64,000 nt of DNA, from assembly GCF_002008365.1 (NCBI RefSeq), contig NZ_MRDL01000015.1, positions 380,567-444,566 of the forward strand. Direction: 5' to 3'. Below, piece by piece: positions 29,313-38,462 of the stretch (position 1 is the stretch's first letter; every line of letters begins with the position of its first letter). The stretch is from Rhizobium leguminosarum bv. viciae USDA 2370 (lineage in GTDB: Bacteria; Pseudomonadota; Alphaproteobacteria; Rhizobiales; Rhizobiaceae). Made by a program: the position numbers and the translations under genes. The notes below the pieces were generated by a model that was not told the origin of the DNA, searched no databases, and saw nothing but the letters and a program-made list of their open reading frames with translations.

Positions 29313-30919
29313 GCGAACACGCCATGCATGAACCAGCGAGGATCAAGCGCCTGACCATAAAAGCCCCGCCGATAGATCCAGAAGCGATGTCCGGTCTCAT
29401 CCTCGATGCGAAAATAGTCACGCGCCTCGGCGTCATTCCCATCGATCCACCATTCCATCGCAATCCGTTCCGGCCCTTCGCTTCTTGCCACCTGATGCTG
29501 CATGCGCCGCCAGCGAAAGATCTGCGGCGGACCATCTGGCACTTCGGCAAGTATGGTCTCGACGGGCTCCGGCGTTGCAAAGAGCCGCAGCGGACGCTCT
29601 TCGCGGAAAGGAAGCTGGATGTCCTGCGCTGCCTTCCGCTTGGGAAGGCTCTCCATCACAGGAACCGTGATGACGGCGCGTTCCGGAATATGGCTCTCGC
29701 GGAGCTGGAAGCTTTGCAGGCAATCCGCGCCAAGTCGGGCCGAGACCCGGTCGACGAAGGCCGAAAGCGAGATCTCTCCCTGCCGGTCGCCCTCGAAATC
29801 ACCCTGCGCTTCGTTGAAGGGATCGTGCCGCAACACATTCAACCGCACGATCTCGAAACCATAGCCGGCATCGAGATCGTCATAGACCGCCTGCAATCGC
29901 TCGGAAAAAAGCCCGGCAATGAACTTTGGTTCGCGAAGCGGCTGCGAAGCACCGACGGAGGTGCGAAAGACCCTGCCGTCGACGCGGAACAGGACCAGTT
30001 CGAACACCCGTCCGCCAGCCCCCCGCGCCTCCAGCGACGGCTGCAGCGATAAGGCGACCTGCCTGGTGACGGTAAGGATCTGCTCTTCGGTCCCGATGGG
30101 CTCGATCAGACGGCTTTCGGCCGAAAGGCTGGCAACAGGACGCCGGGGCGAGACCGGCTCCTCTTCACGTCCCAGCGCCTGGTCGAGACGCAGAAGCAGC
30201 TCCGGGCCGAACCGGCGGGTCAGCGGCGCCCGCGGTGCATCGATGACGTCGCCGATAAATTTCAGACCGAGCTTGTTCAGGGCATCGACGGTTTGTCCCT
30301 CCAGCCGCAGGGCTGCGACCGGCAAGGACATCAGCACATGTTCCGTCTCTTCGTCCTCGATCACGCCGCCTTGCCCGAAGCGGGACGCGGCCCAGGAAAG
30401 GCCGGGCGACGATGAGACTGCGCCCCGCGCATCGAACCCCATATGGAAAAGCCGCGACAGCACATCCCGAAGAAGCGCCTTTTCACCGCCGAAGAGATGG
30501 GCGCAGCCGCTAATGTCGAGAAACAGACCGTCCTTGCCGTCGAACGCCACCAGCGGCGTATAACGGTCGCACCAGTCGGCAATTGCCTCCAGCAACCGGC
30601 GGTCGGCCGCCGGATCTTCTTCCGCGACTTCGAGCATGGGGTACATGGCGCGCGCTTCGGCAACGCCCAGCTCCTTCCTCAACCCCAGCCTCTCGGCCAA
30701 CTCGTCCAGTGCCGTCAGCCGCATGGCATTGTTGAGCTTGCCGGAACAGACGATAGGCGGCGTCTCAGGACGCCCTTTCGAACGCCAGGAGAGCCCCCAT
30801 TGCTTGCGGGCGATGCGGTCCGTTGGCAGATGCGGGAAGCTGAGCGCCAGAATGCGCTGACTGTTCGCCTGGAGGACGAACGAGGTTTGGTTCGGCGATA
30901 GGGAGAAATTCGCGTTCAT
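29309..30919 (-). CDS. imuB: ImuB, Y-family polymerase-like mutasome protein
   Basis: Inactive Y-family polymerase relative that recruits DnaE2 to the beta clamp. With the ATG at 30919 it has 536 residues. [16 protein letters not shown] is the family N terminus, [21 protein letters not shown] is the degenerate palm, and AAQDIQLPF (about residue 430) resembles a clamp-binding motif. The frame stays open to 31138, but GGAGTGGAACCCCC before 30919 marks the start. This start lies 155 bases inside the end of imuA. ATGA overlap with dnaE2 downstream. Confidence 0.92.
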   Translation of the reverse strand: MNANFSLSPNQTSFVLQANSQRILALSFPHLPTDRIARKQWGLSWRSKGRPETPPIVCSGKLNNAMRLTALDELAERLGLRKELGVAEARAMYPMLEVAEEDPAADRRLLEAIADWCDRYTPLVAFDGKDGLFLDISGCAHLFGGEKALLRDVLSRLFHMGFDARGAVSSSPGLSWAASRFGQGGVIEDEETEHVLMSLPVAALRLEGQTVDALNKLGLKFIGDVIDAPRAPLTRRFGPELLLRLDQALGREEEPVSPRRPVASLSAESRLIEPIGTEEQILTVTRQVALSLQPSLEARGAGGRVFELVLFRVDGRVFRTSVGASQPLREPKFIAGLFSERLQAVYDDLDAGYGFEIVRLNVLRHDPFNEAQGDFEGDRQGEISLSAFVDRVSARLGADCLQSFQLRESHIPERAVITVPVMESLPKRKAAQDIQLPFREERPLRLFATPEPVETILAEVPDGPPQIFRWRRMQHQVARSEGPERIAMEWWIDGNDAEARDYFRIEDETGHRFWIYRRGFYGQALDPRWFMHGVFA

Positions 30920-31709
30920 GGGGGTTCCACTCCAGAAGAATGGAGAGCGGGGCCGGATTGCGGCTCTTCTCCAGCGTGAGACGGAAAATGGGATTGCCGA
31001 TGCTGCCGGAAAGTTTCGATCCATCCGGCAACGGCCGCAGACCGGACGGGGCTGGTTCGACATGCAGACGGAAGGCCGCACTGCTTGCCTCCTCCGCCCC
31101 GGCCTGGCGGACAAGAAAGAGCGGACGGCGGGCAGCATGCGCCCTGAGACTGAGCCTGCGGCTTTCGGTCAGGCCGAAATGGGCGGGATTGCCTCGCACT
31201 TCAAAGATGACGGCCGAGAAGGCAGCGCTTTCCACTGCCACCTCCGCCAGCCAGAGCGCCTCGTCCAGCTTGCGCGGCGCCGCATGGAGAAACCGCTCCG
31301 GGCTCAGCCCGAAATCCCGAAGCCCGGGGGCATAGGGACGACCGGCCTCCAGCGTGCCGACGGCATCGCCGATCCAGAGCAACGGCAGAAGGCGGCCGGC
31401 ATCCGCTTCCTGTTTTTGCAGTCGCGCGGCAACAGCCATCGCCAGCCCGCTTGCAGCACCTGCATCACGAGACAGAGCCGAGCGGAATTCGGTGATCGCA
31501 TCGAGCGGCAGGCCGCCTTCCAGCGCCCCGTCGAGAAACTCCACCCCAAACGGCAGGGGCGGCAGAATGCGCTCCTGGCGGGTCTTGCGTCCTTCCGCCA
31601 GGGCTTCCTGCTCCGCTGCGGCAAGCGCCGGCGCGGGCCTTCCCTCCAGTCGGGCAATGGTTTCGCGGAGCGCAAAAAGCCGCTCGCGCGCCAGGGCGTG
31701 CTGCGCCAT
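30765..31709 (-). CDS. imuA: ImuA, RecA-like mutasome protein
   Basis: A 314-residue ImuA protein (RecA/SulA-like) that with ImuB and DnaE2 performs damage-induced mutagenic repair. Family features are ILPPLPFGVEFLDGALEGGLP, FRSALSRDAGAASGLA and LPLLWIGD. The homologous part seems to end about [13 protein letters not shown] (residue 265); the last 50 residues are read through the start of imuB and may be an unconserved tail. GGAGAACGCC precedes the ATG, and the LexA box lies 20 bases upstream. Confidence 0.9.
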   Translation of the reverse strand: MAQHALARERLFALRETIARLEGRPAPALAAAEQEALAEGRKTRQERILPPLPFGVEFLDGALEGGLPLDAITEFRSALSRDAGAASGLAMAVAARLQKQEADAGRLLPLLWIGDAVGTLEAGRPYAPGLRDFGLSPERFLHAAPRKLDEALWLAEVAVESAAFSAVIFEVRGNPAHFGLTESRRLSLRAHAARRPLFLVRQAGAEEASSAAFRLHVEPAPSGLRPLPDGSKLSGSIGNPIFRLTLEKSRNPAPLSILLEWNPHEREFLPIAEPNLVRPPGEQSAHSGAQLPASANGPHRPQAMGALLAFERAS

Positions 31710-31729
31710 GGCGTTCTCCGATCCGTCTT

Positions 31730-31744
31730 GTTCCTGTTATGTTC
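31730..31744. promoter_or_regulatory. LexA (SOS) box of imuA-imuB-dnaE2
   Basis: GTTCCTGTTATGTTC is a perfect GTTC-N7-GTTC, the alphaproteobacterial LexA recognition sequence. It sits 20 bases upstream of the imuA ATG. A possible promoter (TTGACT at 31776-31771, TCTATA at 31751-31746, minus strand, 19-base spacing) lies immediately upstream, so bound LexA would cover the transcription start. Confidence 0.85.
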
Positions 31745-31870
31745 TTATAGATTCCAGAGAGCTAATGAAGAGTCAACGGCCATTTTCTATGAATTTATTC
31801 CTGCCTTTGATTCCGCACTCGAAAATCGGCGATAAAGGTTCTATATGGGCCCGCAAAGGAAGGAATATTC

Positions 31871-32308
31871 ATGGCCCGCATAGACCAGAGCGATGATTGG
31901 CGGGACCGCCATGCGCCGACGATCAGCACCTTCGAGTCGCTGGCCATGGAGGCCTATAGCCATCTGCCGGATGAATTCCGCCAGCTGACGACCAACCTCA
32001 CGATCGAGATCGAAGATTTCCCCGATGACGACGTTTTCGAGGACATGGCGCTGGAAACCCCTTTCGATCTGCTCGGCCTTTTCGAGGGCAGGGGCATTTC
32101 CGAACGTTTCACGCTGGAAACCGGCGAGATGCCGAACCGCATCCGCCTCTACCGCCGCCCCATTCTCGATTACTGGGCTGAGAACGACGAGACGCTCGGC
32201 GATATCATCACCCACGTCCTGATCCACGAGATCGGCCACCATTTCGGGCTGAGCGACGATGACATGGAGCGGATCGAGGCAAGCGCCGAGGAAGCCGCCG
32301 AGCGCTAG
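31871..32308 (+). CDS. Zincin-like metallopeptidase family protein
   Basis: A 145-residue protein with HEIGHHFGLSDDDM near the C terminus, an HExxH zinc motif followed by the distal Gly/Asp (the zincin-like DUF1025 group). The family N terminus SLAMEAYSHLPDEFR is present and an acidic middle (EDFPDDDVFEDM) follows. No signal peptide; cytoplasmic. The substrate is unknown. Divergent from imuA across about 160 bases. Confidence 0.82.
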   Translation: MARIDQSDDWRDRHAPTISTFESLAMEAYSHLPDEFRQLTTNLTIEIEDFPDDDVFEDMALETPFDLLGLFEGRGISERFTLETGEMPNRIRLYRRPILDYWAENDETLGDIITHVLIHEIGHHFGLSDDDMERIEASAEEAAER

Positions 32309-32404
32309 AGCGCCGCGCGTCCAAAGGACGCGCTAAGGACGCTCCATCACTTTCAATCACGCATAATCCTCCGAAAATCGATTACGATTTTCGGGGTTAT
32401 GCGC
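32308..32404. repeat. RIME1-type intergenic palindromic element
   Basis: Two palindromes in about 97 bases: GCGCGTCC/GGACGCGC with outer GAGCG/CGCTC arms, then GCATAA...TTATGC with the inner arms CCGAAAATCG/CGATTTTCGG. This composition is that of the Rhizobium-specific intergenic mosaic element RIME1. It fills the gap between two convergent genes. Confidence 0.8.
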
Positions 32405-32410
32405 TGAGCC

Positions 32411-32617
32411 TCACTGCTCGGAGAGCTTCATCTCAGGATGGTAATCCTTGCCTTCGACATGCTTGACGACGGCCTGACCGCACTGCATCGCGCCGGTTGC
32501 GGCATTGAAGGCATAGGTCGGCGAGCCCTCCAGCGACCAGCCCTTGTTGAGGGCGGCAGTGACCTTGTGGCAGAAGGAAGCATCGTCGGGACCGGTCAGG
32601 AAGCGGTAGAGTTTCAT
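32411..32617 (-). CDS. DUF1737 family protein
   Basis: A 68-residue protein: MKLYRFLTGPDDASFCHKVTAALNKGWSLEG is the DUF1737 pattern. The ATG overlaps the citE-like stop by TGATG (32619-32615), so it is translated with the upstream lyase gene. Function is unknown. The open frame also offers a GTG one codon earlier. Confidence 0.82.
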   Translation of the reverse strand: MKLYRFLTGPDDASFCHKVTAALNKGWSLEGSPTYAFNAATGAMQCGQAVVKHVEGKDYHPEMKLSEQ

Positions 32618-33537
32618 CACATCGTCTTTCGTGCTGCAGCCTGGCGGGCTGCGATCAGGCGGGCTTTATGGACCAGACTTTCCGCCTGGACAAGATGCAA
32701 CCGCTCGACCATCCGCCCGCCTGCGTTGATGACGTTCAGCCCGTCGGAGGCGGGATCGGCAAAGGCCGCGATGATCGCCTCCGCTTCTGCAATCGCTGCC
32801 GGATCCGGGCCGAAATGATGGTTGGCGGGCTCGATCTGCGCCGGATGGATCAGCATCTTGCCGGCAAAGCCCATCGCCCGGCCCTGCAGACATTCGGCAT
32901 CAAAACCCTGTTCGTCCCTGAAATCGTTGAAGACGCTGTCGATCGCATCGAGCCCGTAGGCGCTGACCGCAAGGACGACCTGCATCAGCCACGGCACGAG
33001 ATAGTTCCGCCCCGGCTGTGGCAGCACGCCGGTTTCCTTGCGCAGGTCGTTGAGCCCGACGACGAGGCAATCGAGCCGCGAGCCCGGCGTGCGCCCGGCT
33101 TCGGCGATAACAGCCGCATTCAGGATGCCGCGCGGCGTCTCGATCATCGCCCAGATACGCAGATCTTCCGGTGCATCCGCCTCGGAGAGAAGGTCGCCGA
33201 CCGCCATGACATCCTGCGGTTCGTCGACCTTCGGCAGCAGCACGGCGTCGGGATTGAGCGCGATTACCAGTTCCATGTCCGCCAGGCCGAAATTGGTCGA
33301 CAGGTCATTGATGCGGATAATCCGTTCCTTGCCTTCGAGCGGCCGAGCCAAAAAGAAATTCCTCAGATTTTCCCGCGCTTCCGCCTTCCTTTCCGGCGCC
33401 ACGGAATCCTCGAGATCGAAGATCACCGCATCGCAATCGACCGCATGGGTTTTTTCGAGGGCGCGGGGATTGATGGCAGGCACGCTCAGCACCGAACGGC
33501 GCAGGCGGGCGGAGCGGGTCGCGGGGTTTCGGCTCAT
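32617..33537 (-). CDS. HpcH/HpaI-family (CitE-like) lyase
   Basis: A 306-residue protein of the CitE/HpcH aldolase family (citrate lyase beta / malyl-CoA lyase-like). AVIFDLEDSVAPERK carries the Glu-Asp metal/CoA site, RINDLSTNFGLADM and LPKVDEP follow, IWAMIETPRG is the second strand, and GKMLIHPAQIEPAN is the C-terminal signature. No citrate lyase alpha or gamma subunits are nearby, so it probably acts alone on an acyl-CoA such as malyl- or citramalyl-CoA. Leads a two-gene unit with DUF1737. Confidence 0.85.
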   Translation of the reverse strand: MSRNPATRSARLRRSVLSVPAINPRALEKTHAVDCDAVIFDLEDSVAPERKAEARENLRNFFLARPLEGKERIIRINDLSTNFGLADMELVIALNPDAVLLPKVDEPQDVMAVGDLLSEADAPEDLRIWAMIETPRGILNAAVIAEAGRTPGSRLDCLVVGLNDLRKETGVLPQPGRNYLVPWLMQVVLAVSAYGLDAIDSVFNDFRDEQGFDAECLQGRAMGFAGKMLIHPAQIEPANHHFGPDPAAIAEAEAIIAAFADPASDGLNVINAGGRMVERLHLVQAESLVHKARLIAARQAAARKTM

Positions 33538-33675
33538 GGCGAATTAGTGCCAAGCTTTGAAAGCCGAAGCAAGCAGCCCACCCCAGAACATCGAGCAGAA
33601 CAACAAAAAGCCATGCTTGCCTTGCAGAGAGGAAAGAGAAGGACCACATTCCTTTCCGAAGAAAGGTCTCTAACC

Positions 33676-33909
33676 ATGCAGAACATTCGTTCCATCTTCC
33701 TCATGCTTGCCGGCGCCACCGTTTTCGTGGCCATGCTGCTTCTCACCTTTTCGGTGACGCTGGCCGTCGGCGGTATCCTGACCGTGCTCATGGTCGGACG
33801 CGCGCTTTCGATGAAGATGAAGCCCGCTCCGGTCCGCGCCAAGGCGAACAACGGTAAGCCGGAGATGCGCGTGTGGAACGACGGCCGCGGTACGATCATC
33901 GATCTCTGA
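33676..33909 (+). CDS. Small membrane protein of unknown function
   Basis: A 77-residue protein with a hydrophobic stretch of about 35 residues (FLMLAGATVFVAMLLLTFSV, then TLAVGGILTVLMV) forming probably one or two membrane helices. A short basic cytoplasmic tail ends in EMRVWNDGRGTIIDL. AAAGG before the ATG supports translation. The frame upstream overlaps the citE-like gene and is not coding. No family recognised. Confidence 0.65.
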   Translation: MQNIRSIFLMLAGATVFVAMLLLTFSVTLAVGGILTVLMVGRALSMKMKPAPVRAKANNGKPEMRVWNDGRGTIIDL

Positions 33910-34021
33910 TCACCGAATTTTCCAAAAATTTTGACCGACACTGTCGGCGTGAGATTCCATCATGCGTCCTTGAAACAGCCAGGCATTCTGCCGGCTCGTG
34001 AAAAACGTATGGAGGACGAGC

Positions 34022-34444
34022 ATGGATACGACGACAGAGAGCAACCCGACGAAGATGCCACCGGTCAAGAATGGCTTGCTGCCCTATCTGACGGTCGACG
34101 GCGCGGTGAAAGCTGCGGAATTCTACAAGAAGGCTTTCGGCGCCGAAGAGGCATATCTCGTGCCGGTCGACGAGAGCGGCCGAACGATGCATGTGCATCT
34201 TTACATCAACGGCAGCTCCCTCATGCTGTCGGATGCCTATCCCGAATACGGTCATCCCTTCAAAGGCCATGAAGGCTTCGCCATTCAGCTGGTTATCGAC
34301 GATATCGATTTCTGGTGGGATCGCGCGGTTGCTGCCGGCGCCGAAGTCGTCATGCCGGTCGAACTGATGTTCTGGGGCGACCGCTACGGCCAGCTTCGCG
34401 ATCCGTTCGGCGTCCTCTGGGGCCTGAACGCACCGTCCAAATAA
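34022..34444 (+). CDS. VOC/PhnB-like glyoxalase-fold protein
   Basis: A 140-residue protein of the VOC superfamily, PhnB-like branch: LLPYLTVDGAVKAAEFYKKA, then LMLSDAYPEYG and the C-terminal YGQLRDPFGVLWGLN. The fold is a beta-alpha-beta repeat that commonly binds a metal, but the true substrate is unknown. The ATG at 34022 follows TGGAGGACGAGC; an upstream ATG at 33998 lacks this. Single gene between a small membrane protein and leuD. Confidence 0.82.
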   Translation: MDTTTESNPTKMPPVKNGLLPYLTVDGAVKAAEFYKKAFGAEEAYLVPVDESGRTMHVHLYINGSSLMLSDAYPEYGHPFKGHEGFAIQLVIDDIDFWWDRAVAAGAEVVMPVELMFWGDRYGQLRDPFGVLWGLNAPSK

Positions 34445-34578
34445 GGGGACAGGCGCAATCGGCGGATCGCGCGAAACGTCGCGTGGCCGCCGTCTGTGAA
34501 AGATTCTCCTTCATTTCGGCGAAAAACTGGACTAGATGCAAATTCAGAAAGTAGATTTGCTGAAATGGAGCATGGATC

Positions 34579-35187
34579 ATGGATAAATTCGTGAAGCTCA
34601 CGGGCGTTGCAGCACCGCTGCCGGTCGTCAACGTCGACACCGACATGATCATTCCGAAGGATTATCTGAAGACGATCAAGCGCACCGGCCTCGGCACCGG
34701 CCTCTTCGCGGAAGCCCGCTACAATGAGGACGGCTCAGAAAACCCGGATTTCGTGCTGAACAAGCCGGCCTATCGCGATGCCAAGATCCTCGTTGCCGGC
34801 GACAATTTCGGCTGCGGCTCCTCGCGCGAGCACGCCCCCTGGGCGCTTCTGGATTTCGGCATCCGCTGCGTCATCTCGACCAGCTTCGCCGATATTTTCT
34901 ACAACAACTGCTTCAAGAACGGCATCCTGCCGATCAAGGTCAGCCAGGAAGATCTCGACAAGCTGATGGACGACGCCTCGCGCGGCTCCAACGCCATCCT
35001 GACCGTCGATCTTGAGAATCTCGAGATCACCGGCCCCGATGGTGGCTTGATCAAGTTCGATCTCGACGAATTCAAGCGCCACTGCCTGCTGAACGGTCTC
35101 GACGATATCGGCCTGACCCTGGAAAAGGGCAAGGCGATCGACAGCTTCGAAAAGAAGAACGCCGCTTCGCACCCCTGGGCAGCCTGA
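34579..35187 (+). CDS. leuD: 3-isopropylmalate dehydratase, small subunit
   Basis: Small subunit of isopropylmalate isomerase in leucine synthesis (partner LeuC lies elsewhere). The 202-residue length fits. [20 protein letters not shown] and [18 protein letters not shown] are diagnostic. An upstream GCAAAT/ATTTGC inverted repeat lies at 34537-34558. leuB follows about 1.2 kb downstream, with an unrelated gene on the other strand between them. Ends at the terminator at 35211. Confidence 0.97.
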   Translation: MDKFVKLTGVAAPLPVVNVDTDMIIPKDYLKTIKRTGLGTGLFAEARYNEDGSENPDFVLNKPAYRDAKILVAGDNFGCGSSREHAPWALLDFGIRCVISTSFADIFYNNCFKNGILPIKVSQEDLDKLMDDASRGSNAILTVDLENLEITGPDGGLIKFDLDEFKRHCLLNGLDDIGLTLEKGKAIDSFEKKNAASHPWAA

Positions 35188-35210
35188 GCCTCTCCAATCG
35201 GTTACCGATC

Positions 35211-35240
35211 AAGCCGGGTTTTTGCCCGGCTTTTTCTTTT
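35211..35240 (+). terminator. Rho-independent terminator of leuD
   Basis: AGCCGGG (35212-35218) pairs with CCCGGCT (35225-35231) around a T-rich loop and is followed by TTTTTCTTTT. Strong intrinsic terminator 24 bases after the stop. Confidence 0.92.
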
Positions 35241-35248
35241 GCGGCACA

Positions 35249-36190
35249 TCAGAGAAATTTCTCTTTCCAGGCCTCAAGCTTTTCGAGCGACACGCCGATG
35301 CCGCCGCAGACTTCGATAAGCGGATTGTCGAAGCGCTGAAGCAGCCCGGCATGCACATCGGCAACGGCAAGGGCCGCACCGCAAGCCGGCTCGACCAGAA
35401 TGCGCTGCGCATCGGCAAATTTCAGGCAGGCGGCAACGGCATCGGCGTCGCTGACGACAACACTTTCGATCGGATGCTGCTTCGGCAGGTCGAAGACATG
35501 CTGCGCCACCTGCCGCGCCCCGAGCGAATTGGCAATCGAGGTAATGGCGGGAAGGGTGATACGCTCACTCGCCTTGAGGCTGGCATTCAGCGAGGCCGCC
35601 CCTTCAGTTTCGACGGCGATAACAGGCACATCGGAAAGCCCGTTTCGCTTCAATCCCTCGACAATGCCGGCAAGCAGCCCGCCGCCGCCGACGCTGGTGA
35701 CGACGCAATCGAATTTTGCACCTTTCGCCACCACCTCGTCGATCAGCGTGGCATGGCCATCCCACAGAAGCGGATGGTCGAAGGGGTGAACATAAGTCGC
35801 CTTTCGGCTCCGGGCGAGGTCGACTGCATGGGCATTGGCCTCATCGAAAACCGAACCGTGAACGAGGACATTCGCGCCCGTCGCGGCAATCGTCTGCCGC
35901 ACATCGGCCGCCGTCGTCTCCGGCACGACGATCGTGACCGGCACACCAAGCGCCCGGCCGGCATAAGCCGCGGCAATGCCGGCATTGCCGCCGGAAGCAC
36001 AGAAGATCTCGCGCGCCCCATTTTCCACCTCGTGCTGGCAAAGCCGTCCGACGCCGCGCAGCTTGAAGCTGCCGGAAGGCTGCAGCGCATCGAGCTTCAG
36101 CCAGAGCGGTTTGCCGCTGACGCTGTAGCCAGGTGCCGTCTGGACCAAGGGCGTGTCGAGATGGAGAGGCGCGAAAGGTATGGGAACCAT
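35249..36190 (-). CDS. PLP-dependent serine/threonine ammonia-lyase-like enzyme
   Basis: A 313-residue fold-type-II PLP enzyme: LQPSGSFKLRG contains the Schiff-base Lys, SGGNAGIAAA binds the phosphate, VTSVGGGGLLAGI is the glycine loop, and CGAALAV near the C terminus is typical. The short length (no ACT domain) suggests catabolic serine or threonine deamination, perhaps with broader specificity. ATG at 36190 (MVPIPFAPLH) fits the family start; the frame is open to 36250. Neither start has a strong ribosome site. Confidence 0.82.
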   Translation of the reverse strand: MVPIPFAPLHLDTPLVQTAPGYSVSGKPLWLKLDALQPSGSFKLRGVGRLCQHEVENGAREIFCASGGNAGIAAAYAGRALGVPVTIVVPETTAADVRQTIAATGANVLVHGSVFDEANAHAVDLARSRKATYVHPFDHPLLWDGHATLIDEVVAKGAKFDCVVTSVGGGGLLAGIVEGLKRNGLSDVPVIAVETEGAASLNASLKASERITLPAITSIANSLGARQVAQHVFDLPKQHPIESVVVSDADAVAACLKFADAQRILVEPACGAALAVADVHAGLLQRFDNPLIEVCGGIGVSLEKLEAWKEKFL

Positions 36191-36351
36191 CCAGGGAAAT
36201 AAAGGTCGGGGCTGCCGTTCTAATCTGTTTGCGGGCGCAGGAGCAACCATCGCTGCTCAGAGCGAAGCGTACCGATTCACCGCTTCCGTCGCTTGAAATG
36301 CCCATTTCCGGGGTCTAAGAAGCCGCAACTAGTTTTTCCCAGGAGGGTTTC

Positions 36352-37464
36352 ATGACAGCGCGCAATCTTTTCCTGTTGCCGGGTGACGGCATCGGTCCCG
36401 AGGCCATGGGCGAGGTCCGCAAGATCATCGCCTATATGAACGAGGCGATGAATGCCGGTTTCGTCACCGACGAAGGCCTTGTCGGCGGTTGCGCCTATGA
36501 TGCACATGGCGCTGCGATCTCGGAAGCCGACATGCAGAAGGCACTTGCCGCCGATGCCGTTCTCTTTGGCGCCGTCGGCGGCCCGAAATGGGATAGCGTG
36601 CCTTACGAAGTGCGCCCGGAAGCCGGTCTGCTGCGCCTGCGCAAGGATCTGCAGCTCTTTGCGAACCTGCGTCCTGCCATCTGCTACCCGGCCCTTTCTG
36701 CGGCCTCGTCGCTGAAGCCGGAGCTGGTCGAAGGCCTCGACATCCTCATCATCCGCGAGCTGACGGGCGGCGTCTATTTCGGCGAACCGAAGGAGATCAT
36801 CGACCTCGGCAATGGCCAGAAACGCGGCATCGACACGCAGGTCTACGATACCTACGAGATCGAGCGCATCGCCGGTGTCGCCTTCGAAATGGCCCGCACG
36901 CGGCAGAATCGCGTCTGCTCCATGGAAAAGCGCAACGTCATGAAGTCGGGCGTGCTTTGGAACCAGGTGGTGACCGAGACGCACAAGGCGAAATATTCCG
37001 ACGTCCAGCTCGAACACATGCTGGCCGATGCCGGCGGCATGCAGCTGGTGCGCCAGCCCAAGCAGTTCGACGTGATTGTCACCGACAACCTCTTCGGCGA
37101 CATGCTCTCCGACGTCGCCGCTATGCTGACCGGCTCGCTCGGCATGCTGCCGTCGGCCTCGCTCGGCGCGCCTGACGGCAAGACCGGCAAGCGCAAGGCG
37201 CTCTACGAACCGGTACACGGCTCGGCCCCCGATATCGCCGGCAAGGGCATCGCCAATCCGATCGCCATGATCGCCTCCTTTGCCATGTGCCTGCGTTACT
37301 CCTTCAATCTGGTGAAGGAAGCCGACGATCTGGAAAAGGCGATCGCCAACGTGCTCGACAAGGGCATCCGCACCGGTGATATCATGGCCGATGGCGCAAG
37401 GCAGGTCGGCACCGTCGAGATGGGCGATGCGATCCTCGCCGAGTTCAAGACGCTTTCCGCCTGA
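36352..37464 (+). CDS. leuB: 3-isopropylmalate dehydrogenase
   Basis: NAD-dependent oxidative decarboxylation, third step of leucine synthesis. The 370 residues include [54 protein letters not shown] and [28 protein letters not shown] precedes the ATG. Its stop is immediately followed by a parS-like 16-mer and then a terminator. Confidence 0.97.
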   Translation: MTARNLFLLPGDGIGPEAMGEVRKIIAYMNEAMNAGFVTDEGLVGGCAYDAHGAAISEADMQKALAADAVLFGAVGGPKWDSVPYEVRPEAGLLRLRKDLQLFANLRPAICYPALSAASSLKPELVEGLDILIIRELTGGVYFGEPKEIIDLGNGQKRGIDTQVYDTYEIERIAGVAFEMARTRQNRVCSMEKRNVMKSGVLWNQVVTETHKAKYSDVQLEHMLADAGGMQLVRQPKQFDVIVTDNLFGDMLSDVAAMLTGSLGMLPSASLGAPDGKTGKRKALYEPVHGSAPDIAGKGIANPIAMIASFAMCLRYSFNLVKEADDLEKAIANVLDKGIRTGDIMADGARQVGTVEMGDAILAEFKTLSA

Positions 37465-37480
37465 TATTTCACGTGAAACA
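37465..37480. other. parS-like ParB binding site
   Basis: TATTTCACGTGAAACA differs from the bacterial parS consensus TGTTTCACGTGAAACA at one position and keeps the 12-base palindrome TTTCACGTGAAA. It starts at the first base after the leuB stop. Such sites load ParB and organise chromosome segregation near the origin. Whether it is occupied is not known. Confidence 0.65.
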
Positions 37481-37486
37481 GTTCTG

Positions 37487-37519
37487 GCCCTTCGCAGGAT
37501 TCTTGCGGAGGGCTTTTTT
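37487..37519 (+). terminator. Rho-independent terminator of leuB
   Basis: GCCCTTCGCA (37487-37496) pairs with TGCGGAGGGC (37504-37513) with a single internal mismatch and is followed by TTTTTT. Good intrinsic terminator, just past the parS-like site. Confidence 0.85.
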
Positions 37520-37611
37520 CTCAAGGCCGCGAGCCGCATCGGCTTGGTCGAATTATCCCAAACCGACTATCCTCGGCCACAATCTCGTGTATTTTTGCGC
37601 CGGATTTTAAC

Positions 37612-37705
37612 GAGCGCATAACTTCGACATTGGAAACGATCTTCCAATGGATTATGCGCCAATTCAAAATAATAGAGCGTCCTTAGCGCGTCGTGGCACT
37701 TTAGG
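37612..37705. repeat. Degenerate RIME1-type element
   Basis: GCGCATAA (37614-37621) pairs with TTATGCGC (37652-37659) and contains CATTGGAA/TTCCAATG, followed by AATTCAAAAT and a decayed GAGCGTCC...GCGCGTC part. The order matches the RIME1-like element at 38457-38559. It overlaps the first codons of an upstream start for the PAP2 gene, which argues for a later start. Confidence 0.65.
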
Positions 37706-37727
37706 GCAAATTCGAACGGACGACGGA

Positions 37728-38462
37728 ATGCGGGCATTTTGGGCTTCCCTGAACAGGCGCTGGCGCCGGAGTAGCGCCGGCATGCCGCCTTTGCGTTGGC
37801 AGGCCTGCCTCTTCATCACGCTCAATGCGGTGATCCTCTCCATGCTGCTCTTCGACGCGCCGATCGGCGCCAGCGAAGCTCCTGCGCCGGTGAAGCACCT
37901 CGGCGAGATGCTGACCGGTTTCGGCGATTCCGCTTGGCTGATCTACACCAGCATCTTGCTGTTCTTTCAGGGCCGGGCAGGCTACAAGCTTGTGAAGACG
38001 GCGCGATCCAAGGCGCAAGCGCTTTATGTCAGCTGGATCGGCGCTTATCTCTTCATCACGGTTGTCTTCTCTGGGCTTCTCGCCAATCTGCTGAAGCGGG
38101 CAATCGGCAGAGCGCGTCCCGATCATTTCCATGACTACGGCATGTTTTCCTTCACGCCCTTTTCGGGCCATTCCGCTTTCGAAAGTTTCCCGTCCGGCCA
38201 TTCCACCACGGTCGGCGCCTTCTTCGCTGCCTTCGCCCTGCTGTTTCCGCGCTATCGCGTTGCCTTCATCGCCTGCGCCATCTGGCTCGGCATGACGCGT
38301 GTCATGGTCGGCGCCCATTATCCGAGCGACGTCATCGCCGGCCTTGCCTTCGGCGGCTGGTTCTCGCTGCTGACGGCGATCGTCTTTGCCCGCTGCGGCT
38401 TGCTCTTCAAACTGGCGCCGGATGGCTGGCCACTCTCGAAGCGCCTGTTTCGCACTGCATAA
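37728..38462 (+). CDS. PAP2-family phosphatase, membrane
   Basis: A membrane phosphatase of 244 residues from the ATG at 37728, with about five transmembrane helices. The three phosphatase motifs are KRAIGRARPDH, PSGHSTTVG and TRVMVGAHYPSD. Candidate substrates are undecaprenyl pyrophosphate, lipid A phosphates or phosphatidic acid; none can be singled out. The frame opens at 37647 but those codons fall in a repeat element; GGACGACGGA before 37728 acts as ribosome site. Flanked by RIME1-like elements on both sides. Confidence 0.83.
   Translation: MRAFWASLNRRWRRSSAGMPPLRWQACLFITLNAVILSMLLFDAPIGASEAPAPVKHLGEMLTGFGDSAWLIYTSILLFFQGRAGYKLVKTARSKAQALYVSWIGAYLFITVVFSGLLANLLKRAIGRARPDHFHDYGMFSFTPFSGHSAFESFPSGHSTTVGAFFAAFALLFPRYRVAFIACAIWLGMTRVMVGAHYPSDVIAGLAFGGWFSLLTAIVFARCGLLFKLAPDGWPLSKRLFRTA

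Noticed and set aside
32668-33675. Long plus-strand frame across the citE-like gene
   Set aside because: The citE-like gene on the minus strand has clear motifs; only the last 77 codons, after 33676, look like a real small membrane protein.
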